From Candidatus Aerophobota bacterium (GTDB lineage Bacteria; Aerophobota; Aerophobia; Aerophobales; AE-B3A), in NCBI GenBank assembly GCA_030672445.1, contig DAOVGK010000067.1, positions 1 through 13,683 on the forward strand: DNA of 13,683 nt. The letters are read 5' to 3'. The notes under the pieces were generated by a model. The model worked only from the letters and a program-made list of their open reading frames with translations. It had not been told where the DNA came from and searched no databases. How positions within the stretch are numbered: the stretch's first letter is position 1; each line of letters begins with the position of its first letter. Made by a program: the position numbers and the translations under genes. This document shows positions 1 to 5,870 of the stretch, piece by piece.

Positions 1-2
1 CT

Positions 3-30
3 ATGAGCTATGAACCATGAGCTATGAGCT
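3..30. repeat. 7-bp tandem repeat (ATGAGCT-type), cut by window edge
   Basis: Four consecutive 7-mers are visible: ATGAGCT, ATGAACC, ATGAGCT, ATGAGCT. The first two bases of the window fit a preceding unit, so the array probably continues to the left. It lies about 80 bases upstream of the first gene and has no open frame or promoter in it. Its role is unknown; it looks like a short intergenic microsatellite. Confidence 0.75.
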
Positions 31-111
31 AAAATACAGCGACGGAGGGGAAGAGTCCCGAGATATTCTAGACGATCAAAAATATCCTCATAGGTAGATT
101 AGAGTGAGCGC

Positions 112-534
112 ATGAAGGGCACCTATGCTATAATTGTGGAATTTATCAGTGATAAGAAAATTTCTGTGGGTAAACTAGGAAAAATAAATTTTAAGAAAGG
201 GTATTATCTATATGTGGGATCCGGCCAGAATAGTCTCGAGACGAGAATTGCAAGACATCTTAAGAAAAGAAAGAAAAAATTCTGGCACATAGATTATCTA
301 CTGGCTGAGCGAGAGGCCGGGGTAAGAGAAGTATGGATCGCCGAGGATAGAGGAATTGAATGTCTTACCGCAAGAAAGATCCTTGAAGAAGTGAATACAC
401 CCCTGGTGGCTAAGAAATTTGGTTCCAGCGACTGTGGGTGCCCCACTCATCTATTTTATTTGCACCAAAGTGAAAAATTGGCCAGGGGTCTTCTAAAGAG
501 ATTAAATTTTAATCCATATTCAATTAACTCCTAG
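112..534 (+). CDS. GIY-YIG nuclease family protein, DUF123 domain
   Basis: A 140-residue protein that fits the stand-alone DUF123 family, a GIY-YIG-like fold that in some organisms is fused to endonuclease III. The N-terminal MKGTYAIIVEF strand, the GYYLYVGSG segment (about residues 30-38) with a following arginine in RIARHLKK, the conserved FWHIDYLL segment (about 57-64), and the late GSSDCGCPTHLF cysteine motif (about 104-115) are all family landmarks. Length is typical for the single-domain form, so the gene looks complete. The ATG at 112 is preceded only by a weak Shine-Dalgarno stretch (GAGTGAG). It stands alone: the next gene is convergent. The family probably acts on nucleic acid, but no substrate has been shown that I can name, so the biological role here is open. 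Confidence 0.85.
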   Translation: MKGTYAIIVEFISDKKISVGKLGKINFKKGYYLYVGSGQNSLETRIARHLKKRKKKFWHIDYLLAEREAGVREVWIAEDRGIECLTARKILEEVNTPLVAKKFGSSDCGCPTHLFYLHQSEKLARGLLKRLNFNPYSINS

Positions 535-642
535 ACTATCCGCTGAGCACTTTCTCGCCTGCCTCATAAGGAGAAGATGAGAAATAAAAGGGACAGAACC
601 AGCGTCAATACATATAGATGCCATCGAAGTTAAGCTTAATCT

Positions 643-682
643 ATCCTTATGTAACTAGCAGGCCGTAAGGATACGAGTTTTT
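643..682 (+). terminator. possible weak terminator after the DUF123 gene
   Basis: ATCCTTATG (643-651) pairs with CGTAAGGAT (664-672) over nine positions with one G-U wobble, around a 12-base loop, and a run of five T follows at 678-682. The gap between stem and T-run and the large loop make this a weak candidate. It sits between two convergent genes, where a terminator is expected. Confidence 0.35.
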
Positions 683-699
683 GGTGGGCAATTTTCAGT

Positions 700-1521
700 T
701 TATTGATGATGGAAAGCTGATACGTAACTACCCAGTTCTGGTGCAGTTCTGAAAAGCTCTTCTCGTTCGTTTTTGCTTAAAGGAACAAACTGATTAACTA
801 TTTTAATATCCTTCTCCAGATACTGGCGGGTGTTAGCTCCCACTACTACACATCCGACGGGAAGAGTTAAGGTATAACGAAGAGCCTTTTCCCACGATCT
901 CCATAAAAAACCGTCAGCAAAAGGCTTCATGGCTGAAACTCCGATATCTCTTTGCTGCACCTCAGGTAATAGTTTATCTTCCCATTGGGGAAAATTAAAA
1001 TAGTCAAAGTAATTAAGAGGAACCATGACTACATCAAAAGGATAAGCCTGGATAGCTTTTAGAGATACAGAGGGAGTAATGTGGCTGGAAAAAGCTACAA
1101 ATCTAATTTTTCCCTCTCTTTTAGCTTTTTCAACGCCCTCAAGAGCACCTCCGGGAGCAGTTATCTCTTTTAGTACCTTGGGTTGGTTGAGTTCATGCAG
1201 GAAGAATATATCTATCCAGTCAGTGTTTAGGTTTTTCAGACTTTCATTAATAGATTCAAGAATTTCACCCTTGGTACGATTGAGGGATTTAGTTGCCAGA
1301 ATGCATTCCTTGCGGCGAGTTTTCATTACCTCACCTACTTTTTTCTCCGAATCTCCATGCCCATAAAGTTGTGCAGTTTCTAAATAATTTCCCCCCTTAT
1401 CTAGATAATAATTAATTAAAGCTACTGCTTCTTCAAAAGGAACCTCTACTAAGTGAAAACCACCCAGACCCAATAAAGATAACTGCAGGTTTGTTTTGCC
1501 CAATCTGCGTCTTTCCATCAT
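700..1521 (-). CDS. aldo/keto reductase, apparently lacking the C-terminal Fe-S extension
   Basis: A 273-residue NAD(P)H-dependent oxidoreductase of the aldo/keto reductase TIM-barrel family. RRLGKTNLQLSLLGLGG opens the barrel. The tetrad can be placed at Glu48 (NYLETA; Asp in many members), Tyr53, Lys78 (LATKS) and His109 (FFLHE). A cofactor-binding segment, VGCVVVGANTRQYLEKDI, lies near the C-terminus. The substrate cannot be predicted. The protein ends ELGSYV followed by six unrelated residues. In the closest subfamily I recall, this motif leads directly into a CxxC...C iron-sulfur extension, which is absent here, and no cysteine motif appears in other frames before the next gene. GGGGAG is 5 bases before the first ATG of the ATG-ATG start, and a candidate promoter lies upstream. 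It is convergent with the DUF123 gene and divergent from the ferredoxin gene. Confidence 0.88.
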   Translation of the reverse strand: MMERRRLGKTNLQLSLLGLGGFHLVEVPFEEAVALINYYLDKGGNYLETAQLYGHGDSEKKVGEVMKTRRKECILATKSLNRTKGEILESINESLKNLNTDWIDIFFLHELNQPKVLKEITAPGGALEGVEKAKREGKIRFVAFSSHITPSVSLKAIQAYPFDVVMVPLNYFDYFNFPQWEDKLLPEVQQRDIGVSAMKPFADGFLWRSWEKALRYTLTLPVGCVVVGANTRQYLEKDIKIVNQFVPLSKNEREELFRTAPELGSYVSAFHHQ

Positions 1522-1570
1522 TTTTCTCCCCTTGTGCTATTTTATAGTTCTCTCGAACATAAACCTCTTT

Positions 1571-1599
1571 ATTTTGGCTGATTTTGCGTCTTTTGTCAA
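1571..1599 (-). promoter_or_regulatory. candidate sigma-70 promoter for the aldo/keto reductase
   Basis: Reading the minus strand, TTGACA (1599-1594) is followed after 17 bases by CAAAAT (1576-1571). The -35 is perfect and the -10 matches four of six positions. It lies about 50 bases upstream of the aldo/keto reductase start. Confidence 0.5.
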
Positions 1600-1616
1600 A
1601 AGGCTCCAAATTGAAT

Positions 1617-1635
1617 TGTTAATTAAAAGTTAACA
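1617..1635. promoter_or_regulatory. palindrome TGTTAA-N7-TTAACA, possible operator
   Basis: A perfect 6-bp inverted repeat with a 7-base centre lies in the divergent region between the aldo/keto reductase and ferredoxin genes, upstream of the reductase -35. The half-sites resemble those of the redox repressor Rex (TTGTTAA...TTAACAA), but Rex sites usually have a 4-base centre, so the identity of any regulator is uncertain. Confidence 0.35.
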
Positions 1636-1651
1636 CTGTCTCTTTTCTGTC

Positions 1652-1680
1652 TTGACTTTTCTGCATTTATGTGATAGTGT
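1652..1680 (+). promoter_or_regulatory. weak candidate promoter for the ferredoxin-ruvA-ruvB unit
   Basis: TTGACT at 1652-1657 matches the -35 consensus at five of six bases. The region 17 bases downstream (TAGTGT, 1675-1680) is a poor -10; GATAGT (1673-1678) is better but gives a 15-base spacer. It is the only promoter-like sequence I see ahead of the ferredoxin gene. Confidence 0.3.
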
Positions 1681-1716
1681 GGAACATGGAGATTCATTTA
1701 CGAGAGTTATAACTGG

Positions 1717-1737
1717 TTTCTTTTACACGAAAAGAAA
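1717..1737 (+). promoter_or_regulatory. 8-bp inverted repeat over the ribosome-binding region of the ferredoxin gene
   Basis: TTTCTTTT (1717-1724) and AAAAGAAA (1730-1737) are perfect inverted repeats with a 5-base loop, ending six bases before the ATG at 1744. No Shine-Dalgarno sequence is visible between the repeat and the start codon. The hairpin is A-U rich and therefore weak. It could tune translation, but this is inference. Confidence 0.4.
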
Positions 1738-1743
1738 ACACAG

Positions 1744-1947
1744 ATGCCCAAAATCGAAATTGACGCTAAGAGATGCAAGGGATGCGGTTTCTGTGTCAAG
1801 TTCTGTCCCAAAAACTTAATCCACCTTGACTCTAATTTCAATGACAAAGGCTACCATCCGGCAGTCTTTAAAAATCAGGGAGACTGCACTGGATGTGCCT
1901 TGTGTGCACTCGTCTGTCCAGATGTGAGTATTACTGTCTACAAATAG
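1744..1947 (+). CDS. 2[4Fe-4S] ferredoxin, KorD/VorC-like delta subunit of 2-oxoacid:ferredoxin oxidoreductase
   Basis: A 67-residue small electron carrier with two [4Fe-4S] motifs. The first is CKGCGFCVKFCP (Cys11, 14, 17, 21) and the second is CTGCALCALVCP (about residues 48-59). The KGYHPAV segment between the motifs and the PDVSITVYK ending are typical of the delta (KorD/VorC) subunit of 2-oxoacid:ferredoxin oxidoreductases, which receives electrons from oxidative decarboxylation of 2-oxo acids in the cytoplasm. Such genes normally sit directly upstream of the alpha, beta and gamma subunit genes; none follows here. Instead ruvA begins eight bases after the stop. The gene itself looks complete. 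It may serve an oxidoreductase encoded elsewhere, act as a free ferredoxin, or be left over after loss of its partners. No Shine-Dalgarno sequence is evident. Confidence 0.85.
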   Translation: MPKIEIDAKRCKGCGFCVKFCPKNLIHLDSNFNDKGYHPAVFKNQGDCTGCALCALVCPDVSITVYK

Positions 1948-1955
1948 GCTAGCTA

Positions 1956-2531
1956 ATGATCCATTACCTTAAAGGGATCCTCGAGTATAAATCTCCTGCC
2001 TTTATCATTGTGGACGTAGGAGGAGTGGGATACGAAATTAATATACCCTTGTCCAGCTTTGATCTCCTTCCTCCAGAAGGAAAAGAAATAAAGATAAATA
2101 CCTATCTACATTTGCGAGAGAACGGACTTACCCTGTACGGTTTTCTCACCCAGGAGGAGAAAGACTTCTTCGGCCTCCTCATCTCGATTTCTAAAATAGG
2201 TCCTAAGTCGGCTTTGCGGATTGTCTCCAGGATTTCATCTTCCGAGTTCAAGAGAGCAATAAAAAAGGGAGATCTAACCACTTTAACTCATATTCCCGGC
2301 ATAGGAGGTAAGACGGCCCAAAGGTTAATTCTAGAATTGAAAGAAAGAGTCGAAGAAGAGGAAATAGTAGAACCGGGTGAAGAAACCATAACAAGAGATA
2401 CCCTATCGGCCCTGGTTTCCCTGGGATATACCCGAAAAGAAGCCGAAAGGGCGGTAAAAGAAGCTTTAAGAGCAACTGGAGAAGGGCTAGATTTAGCCGG
2501 ATTAATCAGGGAAGCTCTAAGGCAGATATGA
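1956..2531 (+). CDS. ruvA: Holliday junction branch migration protein RuvA
   Basis: A 191-residue protein, the normal length for RuvA. It forms tetramers on Holliday junctions and loads the RuvB helicase during recombinational repair. The N-terminal OB-fold domain (1-62) begins MIHYLKGILEYKSPAFIIVD and contains GVGYEI. The middle domain has two helix-hairpin-helix motifs: SKIGPKSALRI (79-89) and HIPGIGGKTAQRL (112-124). An acidic linker (about 131-145) leads to domain III (about 146-190, TLSALVSLGYTRKEAERAV), which contacts RuvB. The start at 1956 has only a weak ribosome-binding site (TAGG), which suggests coupling to the ferredoxin gene that ends eight bases upstream. No ruvC, the usual upstream partner, is present. 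ruvB follows after 124 bases. Confidence 0.96.
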   Translation: MIHYLKGILEYKSPAFIIVDVGGVGYEINIPLSSFDLLPPEGKEIKINTYLHLRENGLTLYGFLTQEEKDFFGLLISISKIGPKSALRIVSRISSSEFKRAIKKGDLTTLTHIPGIGGKTAQRLILELKERVEEEEIVEPGEETITRDTLSALVSLGYTRKEAERAVKEALRATGEGLDLAGLIREALRQI

Positions 2532-2655
2532 CAAGAGTCAGGAATCAGAGGTTAGTGAAAGAAATGATTCCGCGCCTTTCTGATGATTAAAATGGCATGG
2601 GGATGCCTTCGAAAGGACACTACAAATCCAGCTTGGTGAGATTAAAGGAAAAATA

Positions 2656-3684
2656 ATGGAAGAAAGAATCAGCACCCCTATTCTGCAGGAAGAAGAAAGT
2701 GGATTTGAACTTATCCTTCGTCCGCGGAAGATGAGCGAGTTTGTGGGACAGAACAGAATAAAGGAAAACCTGGGGATTTTCATCCAGGCGGCAAAACAGC
2801 GAGGCGACGCTCTAGACCATACCCTCCTTTATGGACCTCCCGGCCTGGGAAAAACCACCCTGGCTCATATCATTGCCAACGAGATGGAAGGAGGAATTCA
2901 ATCTATAAGTGGTTCAGCTTTAGATCGTCCCGGTGATCTAGCTAAGATCCTTACCAATACGGAACTTCAGGATGGAGATATCCTTTTCATAGATGAAATT
3001 CACCGTCTTCCTCCTCAGGTAGAGGAAGTCCTCTATTCAGCTATGGAGGACTTCAAAGTAGATATAATTTTAGGAAAAGGGGTTCGTACCAGGTTTGTTA
3101 AACTACCTCTTCCCCGCTTCACTTTAGTGGGAGCAACCACCAGAGCCGGACTTCTTACCTCCCCTTTACGCAATAGATTCGGAGTAGTGAGCCGGCTGGA
3201 CTTTTACGAAAAGGAGGATCTATATAAGATAGTCCTGAGGTCTGCGGCAATTTTAAAGATAGAGATTGAGCTAAAGGGTGCCCGAGAGATAGCCCGTCGA
3301 TCTCGAGGTACGCCCAGAATCGCTAATCGGCTTCTTCGCCGGGTAAGAGATTATGCTCAGGTAAAGGGAGAGGGCATTGTGACCAAAAAAATGGCCGATC
3401 AGGCTCTGGCTATGCTGGAGGTGGACGAAAAGGGCCTCGACAGCATGGATCGAAAGATTCTGGAGACCATCCTCTATAAATTTAATGGAGGGCCCGTAGG
3501 ACTGAAGACATTGGCCATGGCAGTAAATGAGGAGCCTGAGACTATTGAGGAGGTCTACGAGCCTTATCTAGTTCAGGAGGGATTCATTAACCGCACTCCC
3601 AAGGGAAGAGTGGTCACCCACCTTCTCTATCAATATTTCGGGAAAAGAAAGCGGGAAGACAGACAGACAGAGTTACCCTTATAG
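2656..3684 (+). CDS. ruvB: Holliday junction branch migration DNA helicase RuvB
   Basis: A 342-residue AAA+ ATPase of full length, the hexameric motor that drives branch migration with RuvA. The N-terminal [12 protein letters not shown] box (21-32) is typical. Walker A is GPPGLGKT (60-67), Walker B is LFIDEIH (110-116), sensor 1 is GATTR (159-163), and the arginine-finger region is SPLRNRFG (169-176). The C-terminal winged-helix domain (about 260-330) includes [10 protein letters not shown] and the conserved [17 protein letters not shown] block. The start is well set by AAGGA six bases before the ATG. The gap after ruvA holds no clear gene. The last six bases overlap the convergent DUF2062 gene, so both strands are coding up to their stop codons and no terminator separates them. 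Confidence 0.97.
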   Translation: MEERISTPILQEEESGFELILRPRKMSEFVGQNRIKENLGIFIQAAKQRGDALDHTLLYGPPGLGKTTLAHIIANEMEGGIQSISGSALDRPGDLAKILTNTELQDGDILFIDEIHRLPPQVEEVLYSAMEDFKVDIILGKGVRTRFVKLPLPRFTLVGATTRAGLLTSPLRNRFGVVSRLDFYEKEDLYKIVLRSAAILKIEIELKGAREIARRSRGTPRIANRLLRRVRDYAQVKGEGIVTKKMADQALAMLEVDEKGLDSMDRKILETILYKFNGGPVGLKTLAMAVNEEPETIEEVYEPYLVQEGFINRTPKGRVVTHLLYQYFGKRKREDRQTELPL

Positions 3685-4161
3685 ACGACGGGTCATTTTG
3701 CTGGATGTCACTTTTAATGACTTCCTCCTCCTATACCCAAGGATAATCCTGAAGGTTAAAAAATAAGTTATGATTGTTGTACCGGTGGCTAAAAGGAAGC
3801 CTCCCACTAAAAGCGATCTGCTTAAGTTTAGTAGATTTTCTAACCTGAAGAGACTCCAGGAAAAAGGTAAGGGAGTAGTTCTCAAAACTAGCTGACCAAT
3901 TTTATATTCAAAGGCGTATATAAAGGGTGTGGTGAAAGGATTGGCAACGAATGTTCCCAGAATAGCGGAAAGTTTATTTGCCCTTAAAAAAACCGCCGTA
4001 GGTAAGGAAAAGAGTATAGCAAATCCAAAGGTAGGAATGATTCCCCAAAGGACACCAATGGCTACTCCTCGGGCTATTCTTTCCGGAGAATCATCGACTC
4101 GCGCCAGTTTCTTGATGAGTGCTTTAAGACGGGATAGAGAAAACCACCTTTTGGCCCTCAT
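3679..4161 (-). CDS. DUF2062 domain membrane protein
   Basis: A 160-residue integral membrane protein of the DUF2062 family, whose function is not established. Landmarks are the [19 protein letters not shown] segment near the start, the [19 protein letters not shown] segment with the conserved NP, and a C-terminal pair of hydrophobic stretches ending in a strongly basic tail. Two or three membrane helices are likely, with the basic termini in the cytoplasm. I chose the ATG at 4161 because GAGGAAG lies about five bases upstream; the open frame extends seven codons further to a TTG at 4182, but this lacks a Shine-Dalgarno site. A near-consensus promoter lies at 4237-4265. The 3' end overlaps ruvB by six bases in opposite orientation. 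Confidence 0.85.
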   Translation of the reverse strand: MRAKRWFSLSRLKALIKKLARVDDSPERIARGVAIGVLWGIIPTFGFAILFSLPTAVFLRANKLSAILGTFVANPFTTPFIYAFEYKIGQLVLRTTPLPFSWSLFRLENLLNLSRSLLVGGFLLATGTTIITYFLTFRIILGYRRRKSLKVTSSKMTRRL

Positions 4162-4236
4162 TTTTTCTTCCTCTATATTCAAAACCGCACTCCGGGTTGA
4201 TTCTTATTTTTATCGTCCTCTTTTTAAGACAGTCCA

Positions 4237-4265
4237 ATTATAACGGGATTAAGAATCAAAGTCAA
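4237..4265 (-). promoter_or_regulatory. strong sigma-70 promoter for the DUF2062 gene
   Basis: On the minus strand TTGACT (4265-4260) and TATAAT (4242-4237) are separated by exactly 17 bases: eleven of twelve consensus positions. The predicted transcript starts about 70 bases upstream of the DUF2062 start codon. Confidence 0.85.
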
Positions 4266-4364
4266 GAATTTTTTTTGAGGAAAAATGAATTCTTTGCAAA
4301 ATAGTGGCTGGAGCTAATTATTATACGATAAATAAGGAGTTTGCAAGGTCAGTCCAGCTAAAAA

Positions 4365-4393
4365 TTGACAGACCAGATTGAGGTTGATATAAT
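4365..4393 (+). promoter_or_regulatory. perfect-consensus sigma-70 promoter
   Basis: TTGACA (4365-4370) and TATAAT (4388-4393) are separated by 17 bases, a twelve-of-twelve match to the housekeeping consensus. Transcription would begin near 4400 and cover the DRTGG ATPase, the small membrane protein and the symporter. No operator-like palindrome overlaps it, so strong constitutive expression is likely. Confidence 0.9.
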
Positions 4394-4482
4394 CCCTTTG
4401 TTGAATTTTCTCTGACACTTCGAAAGATCCGAATTACCCCATAGTGAAGCCGGGAGCCTAAATACCCCAATGGAGAAGGTGT

Positions 4483-5574
4483 ATGATGAAATCACTATTT
4501 GTCGCAGCCACGAGGCAAAATGATGGTAAATCCACCCTTTCTTTAGGACTTCTCCAGGCTCTCAGAAAAAAATTTCCCAAGGCAGGCTTTATGAAGCCAG
4601 TGGGCCAACACTACATCCTAAGAGAGGGGTATGAGATAGACGAAGATGTGGCTCTGATAAGGGATGTCTGTGGAATGAAAGACAACCTGGGAGACATGAA
4701 TCCTATCACAGTGAAAAAGGGATTTACTGAAGAGTATATTGAAAGAGGGGAGAGGGAAAAACTAGTTCAGCAGATCTTGGGCGCTTTTGAAAGAATAAGC
4801 AAAGGAAAGGAGCTAATACTTATCGAGGGAACCGGACATGCCGGAGTAGGAGCGGTGATCGACCTTTCCAATGCCTCGGTGGCAAAACTATTGGGATCAA
4901 AAGTTCTTCTCATATCCATTGGAGGAATTGGCCGACCCATTGATGAAATTGTCATAAATAAAGCTCTTTTCGATCAAGAAGGGGTTGAAGTGTTGGGCGT
5001 AGTTATCAATAAGGTTCTCCCTGGTAAATACGATAAGATAAAAGCCATAACGCAAAAGGGTCTGGAAAAAAAAGGAATTAAGTTGTTTGGGGTGATACCC
5101 TTCCAGAAGTCCTTGACCTACCCCACCATGGAACAAATCCAGAAAGCCAGCCAAAGTAGCGTTCTCTGTGGAGAAGAATATCTCGACAACAAGGTAGTCA
5201 ATATCCTGGTTGCGGCCATGGAACCTTATCATGCTCTGGAACGTATTAAATCCCACAGTTTGGTCATTGTACCGGGAGATAGAGATGACATAATCCTTGC
5301 CATTATCGCAGGAAGTAAATCGGAAATAGAGGATAGTTTTGAAATTGCCGGGATGGTTCTTACGGGGGGACTCACTCCCCATAAAAGGATTCTGAAATTG
5401 ATGAAAAGTTGCGATTTTTCTATACTGACCTCGGAAGATGATACCTACACCACCACCAAGAAAATCCACGAGCGAAGAGTCAAAATTCGCTCCACTGATG
5501 AGGATAAAGTAAAAGAAACCGAGAAGCTGGTGAATCAGTATGTAGATATTGAGGGACTGGTGCAGCGAATGTAA
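4483..5574 (+). CDS. BioD-like P-loop / DRTGG domain protein (phosphotransacetylase N-terminal-like)
   Basis: A 363-residue cytoplasmic protein with two modules. The N-terminal part (about 1-210) resembles the dethiobiotin synthetase/cobyrinate synthase ATPase fold: FVAATRQNDGKSTLSLGLL (6-24) is its P-loop, FMKPVGQ (36-42) and LILIEGTGHAGVG (about 106-118) are further nucleotide-site segments. The C-terminal part (about 215-330) is a DRTGG domain, with the GDRDDIILA box and AGMVLTGGLTP. The same pair forms the regulatory N-terminus of long phosphotransacetylases; here the catalytic acetyltransferase domain is absent, as in a known stand-alone family of unclear function. GGAG precedes the ATG-ATG start by seven bases, and the gene follows a perfect promoter. 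It leads a likely operon with the small membrane protein and symporter. A role in acyl-phosphate or nucleotide sensing is inference only. Confidence 0.82.
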   Translation: MMKSLFVAATRQNDGKSTLSLGLLQALRKKFPKAGFMKPVGQHYILREGYEIDEDVALIRDVCGMKDNLGDMNPITVKKGFTEEYIERGEREKLVQQILGAFERISKGKELILIEGTGHAGVGAVIDLSNASVAKLLGSKVLLISIGGIGRPIDEIVINKALFDQEGVEVLGVVINKVLPGKYDKIKAITQKGLEKKGIKLFGVIPFQKSLTYPTMEQIQKASQSSVLCGEEYLDNKVVNILVAAMEPYHALERIKSHSLVIVPGDRDDIILAIIAGSKSEIEDSFEIAGMVLTGGLTPHKRILKLMKSCDFSILTSEDDTYTTTKKIHERRVKIRSTDEDKVKETEKLVNQYVDIEGLVQRM

Positions 5575-5621
5575 CCCCGATTAAGAAATTTTCCTCAATA
5601 GCCACCAAGCGTCCAAATCTT

Positions 5622-5861
5622 ATGAAGAAAAAAGGCTTACCTTTCTGGTTACCTCATACCCGCAAGGCTCTCATCTGGTATGTCCTTTTTGCCGTTATAT
5701 TCATATTGTACCATGATTTCTGGTCATGGGGTAGGCGCCCCCAATTGATAAGAGGTTGGCTTCCAGGTTGGTTTCTTTACGATGTCTTGCTCATAATAGC
5801 CTATGTTGTGGTTGCTGCTGCCTTTGCCAGGTTTTATTGGCCAAAACCTCCGGAAAAATAG
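5622..5861 (+). CDS. small two-helix membrane protein, symporter partner (DUF3311-like)
   Basis: A 79-residue protein with two hydrophobic segments: about 17-31 (LIWYVLFAVIFILYH) and 51-71 (FLYDVLLIIAYVVVAAAFARF). They are joined by a Trp/Arg/Gly-rich loop, and the protein ends WPKPPEK. Small proteins of this shape (DUF3311 and similar) are commonly encoded immediately upstream of sodium:solute symporters and are thought to act as accessory subunits. That matches its position here: the symporter starts nine bases after the stop codon. The family assignment rests on size, topology and context rather than on a specific motif. No good Shine-Dalgarno site precedes the ATG; it may rely on transcription from the upstream DRTGG gene, which ends 47 bases before. 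Confidence 0.7.
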   Translation: MKKKGLPFWLPHTRKALIWYVLFAVIFILYHDFWSWGRRPQLIRGWLPGWFLYDVLLIIAYVVVAAAFARFYWPKPPEK

Positions 5862-5870
5862 GAAAATAAA

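Larger units (their letters stand above)
4162..4482. other. divergent intergenic region with two back-to-back promoters
   Basis: This 321-base stretch has no credible gene. It holds a leftward promoter (4237-4265), a rightward promoter (4365-4393), an A/T-rich middle with a T-run at 4269-4276, and an untranslated leader of about 80 bases before the gene at 4483. I see no recognisable riboswitch or terminator fold in the leader. Confidence 0.7.

Noticed and set aside
577..633. 18-codon frame after AAGGAG downstream of the DUF123 gene
   Set aside because: A ribosome-binding-like sequence is present, but the peptide has no recognisable feature and the spacing to the ATG is only three bases.
2603..2656. 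17-codon frame (MPSKGHYK...) ending in the ruvB start codon
   Set aside because: Its overlap with the ruvB start looks like coupling, but there is no Shine-Dalgarno site and no sequence match; probably chance.
4400..4482. Possible riboswitch in the leader of the DRTGG gene
   Set aside because: I found no conserved riboswitch core or terminator/antiterminator pair in the 80-base leader.
4897..5469. 190-codon open frame on the minus strand inside the DRTGG gene
   Set aside because: It is antisense to a well-recognised protein, has no homology I can see and no ribosome-binding site; a shadow frame.
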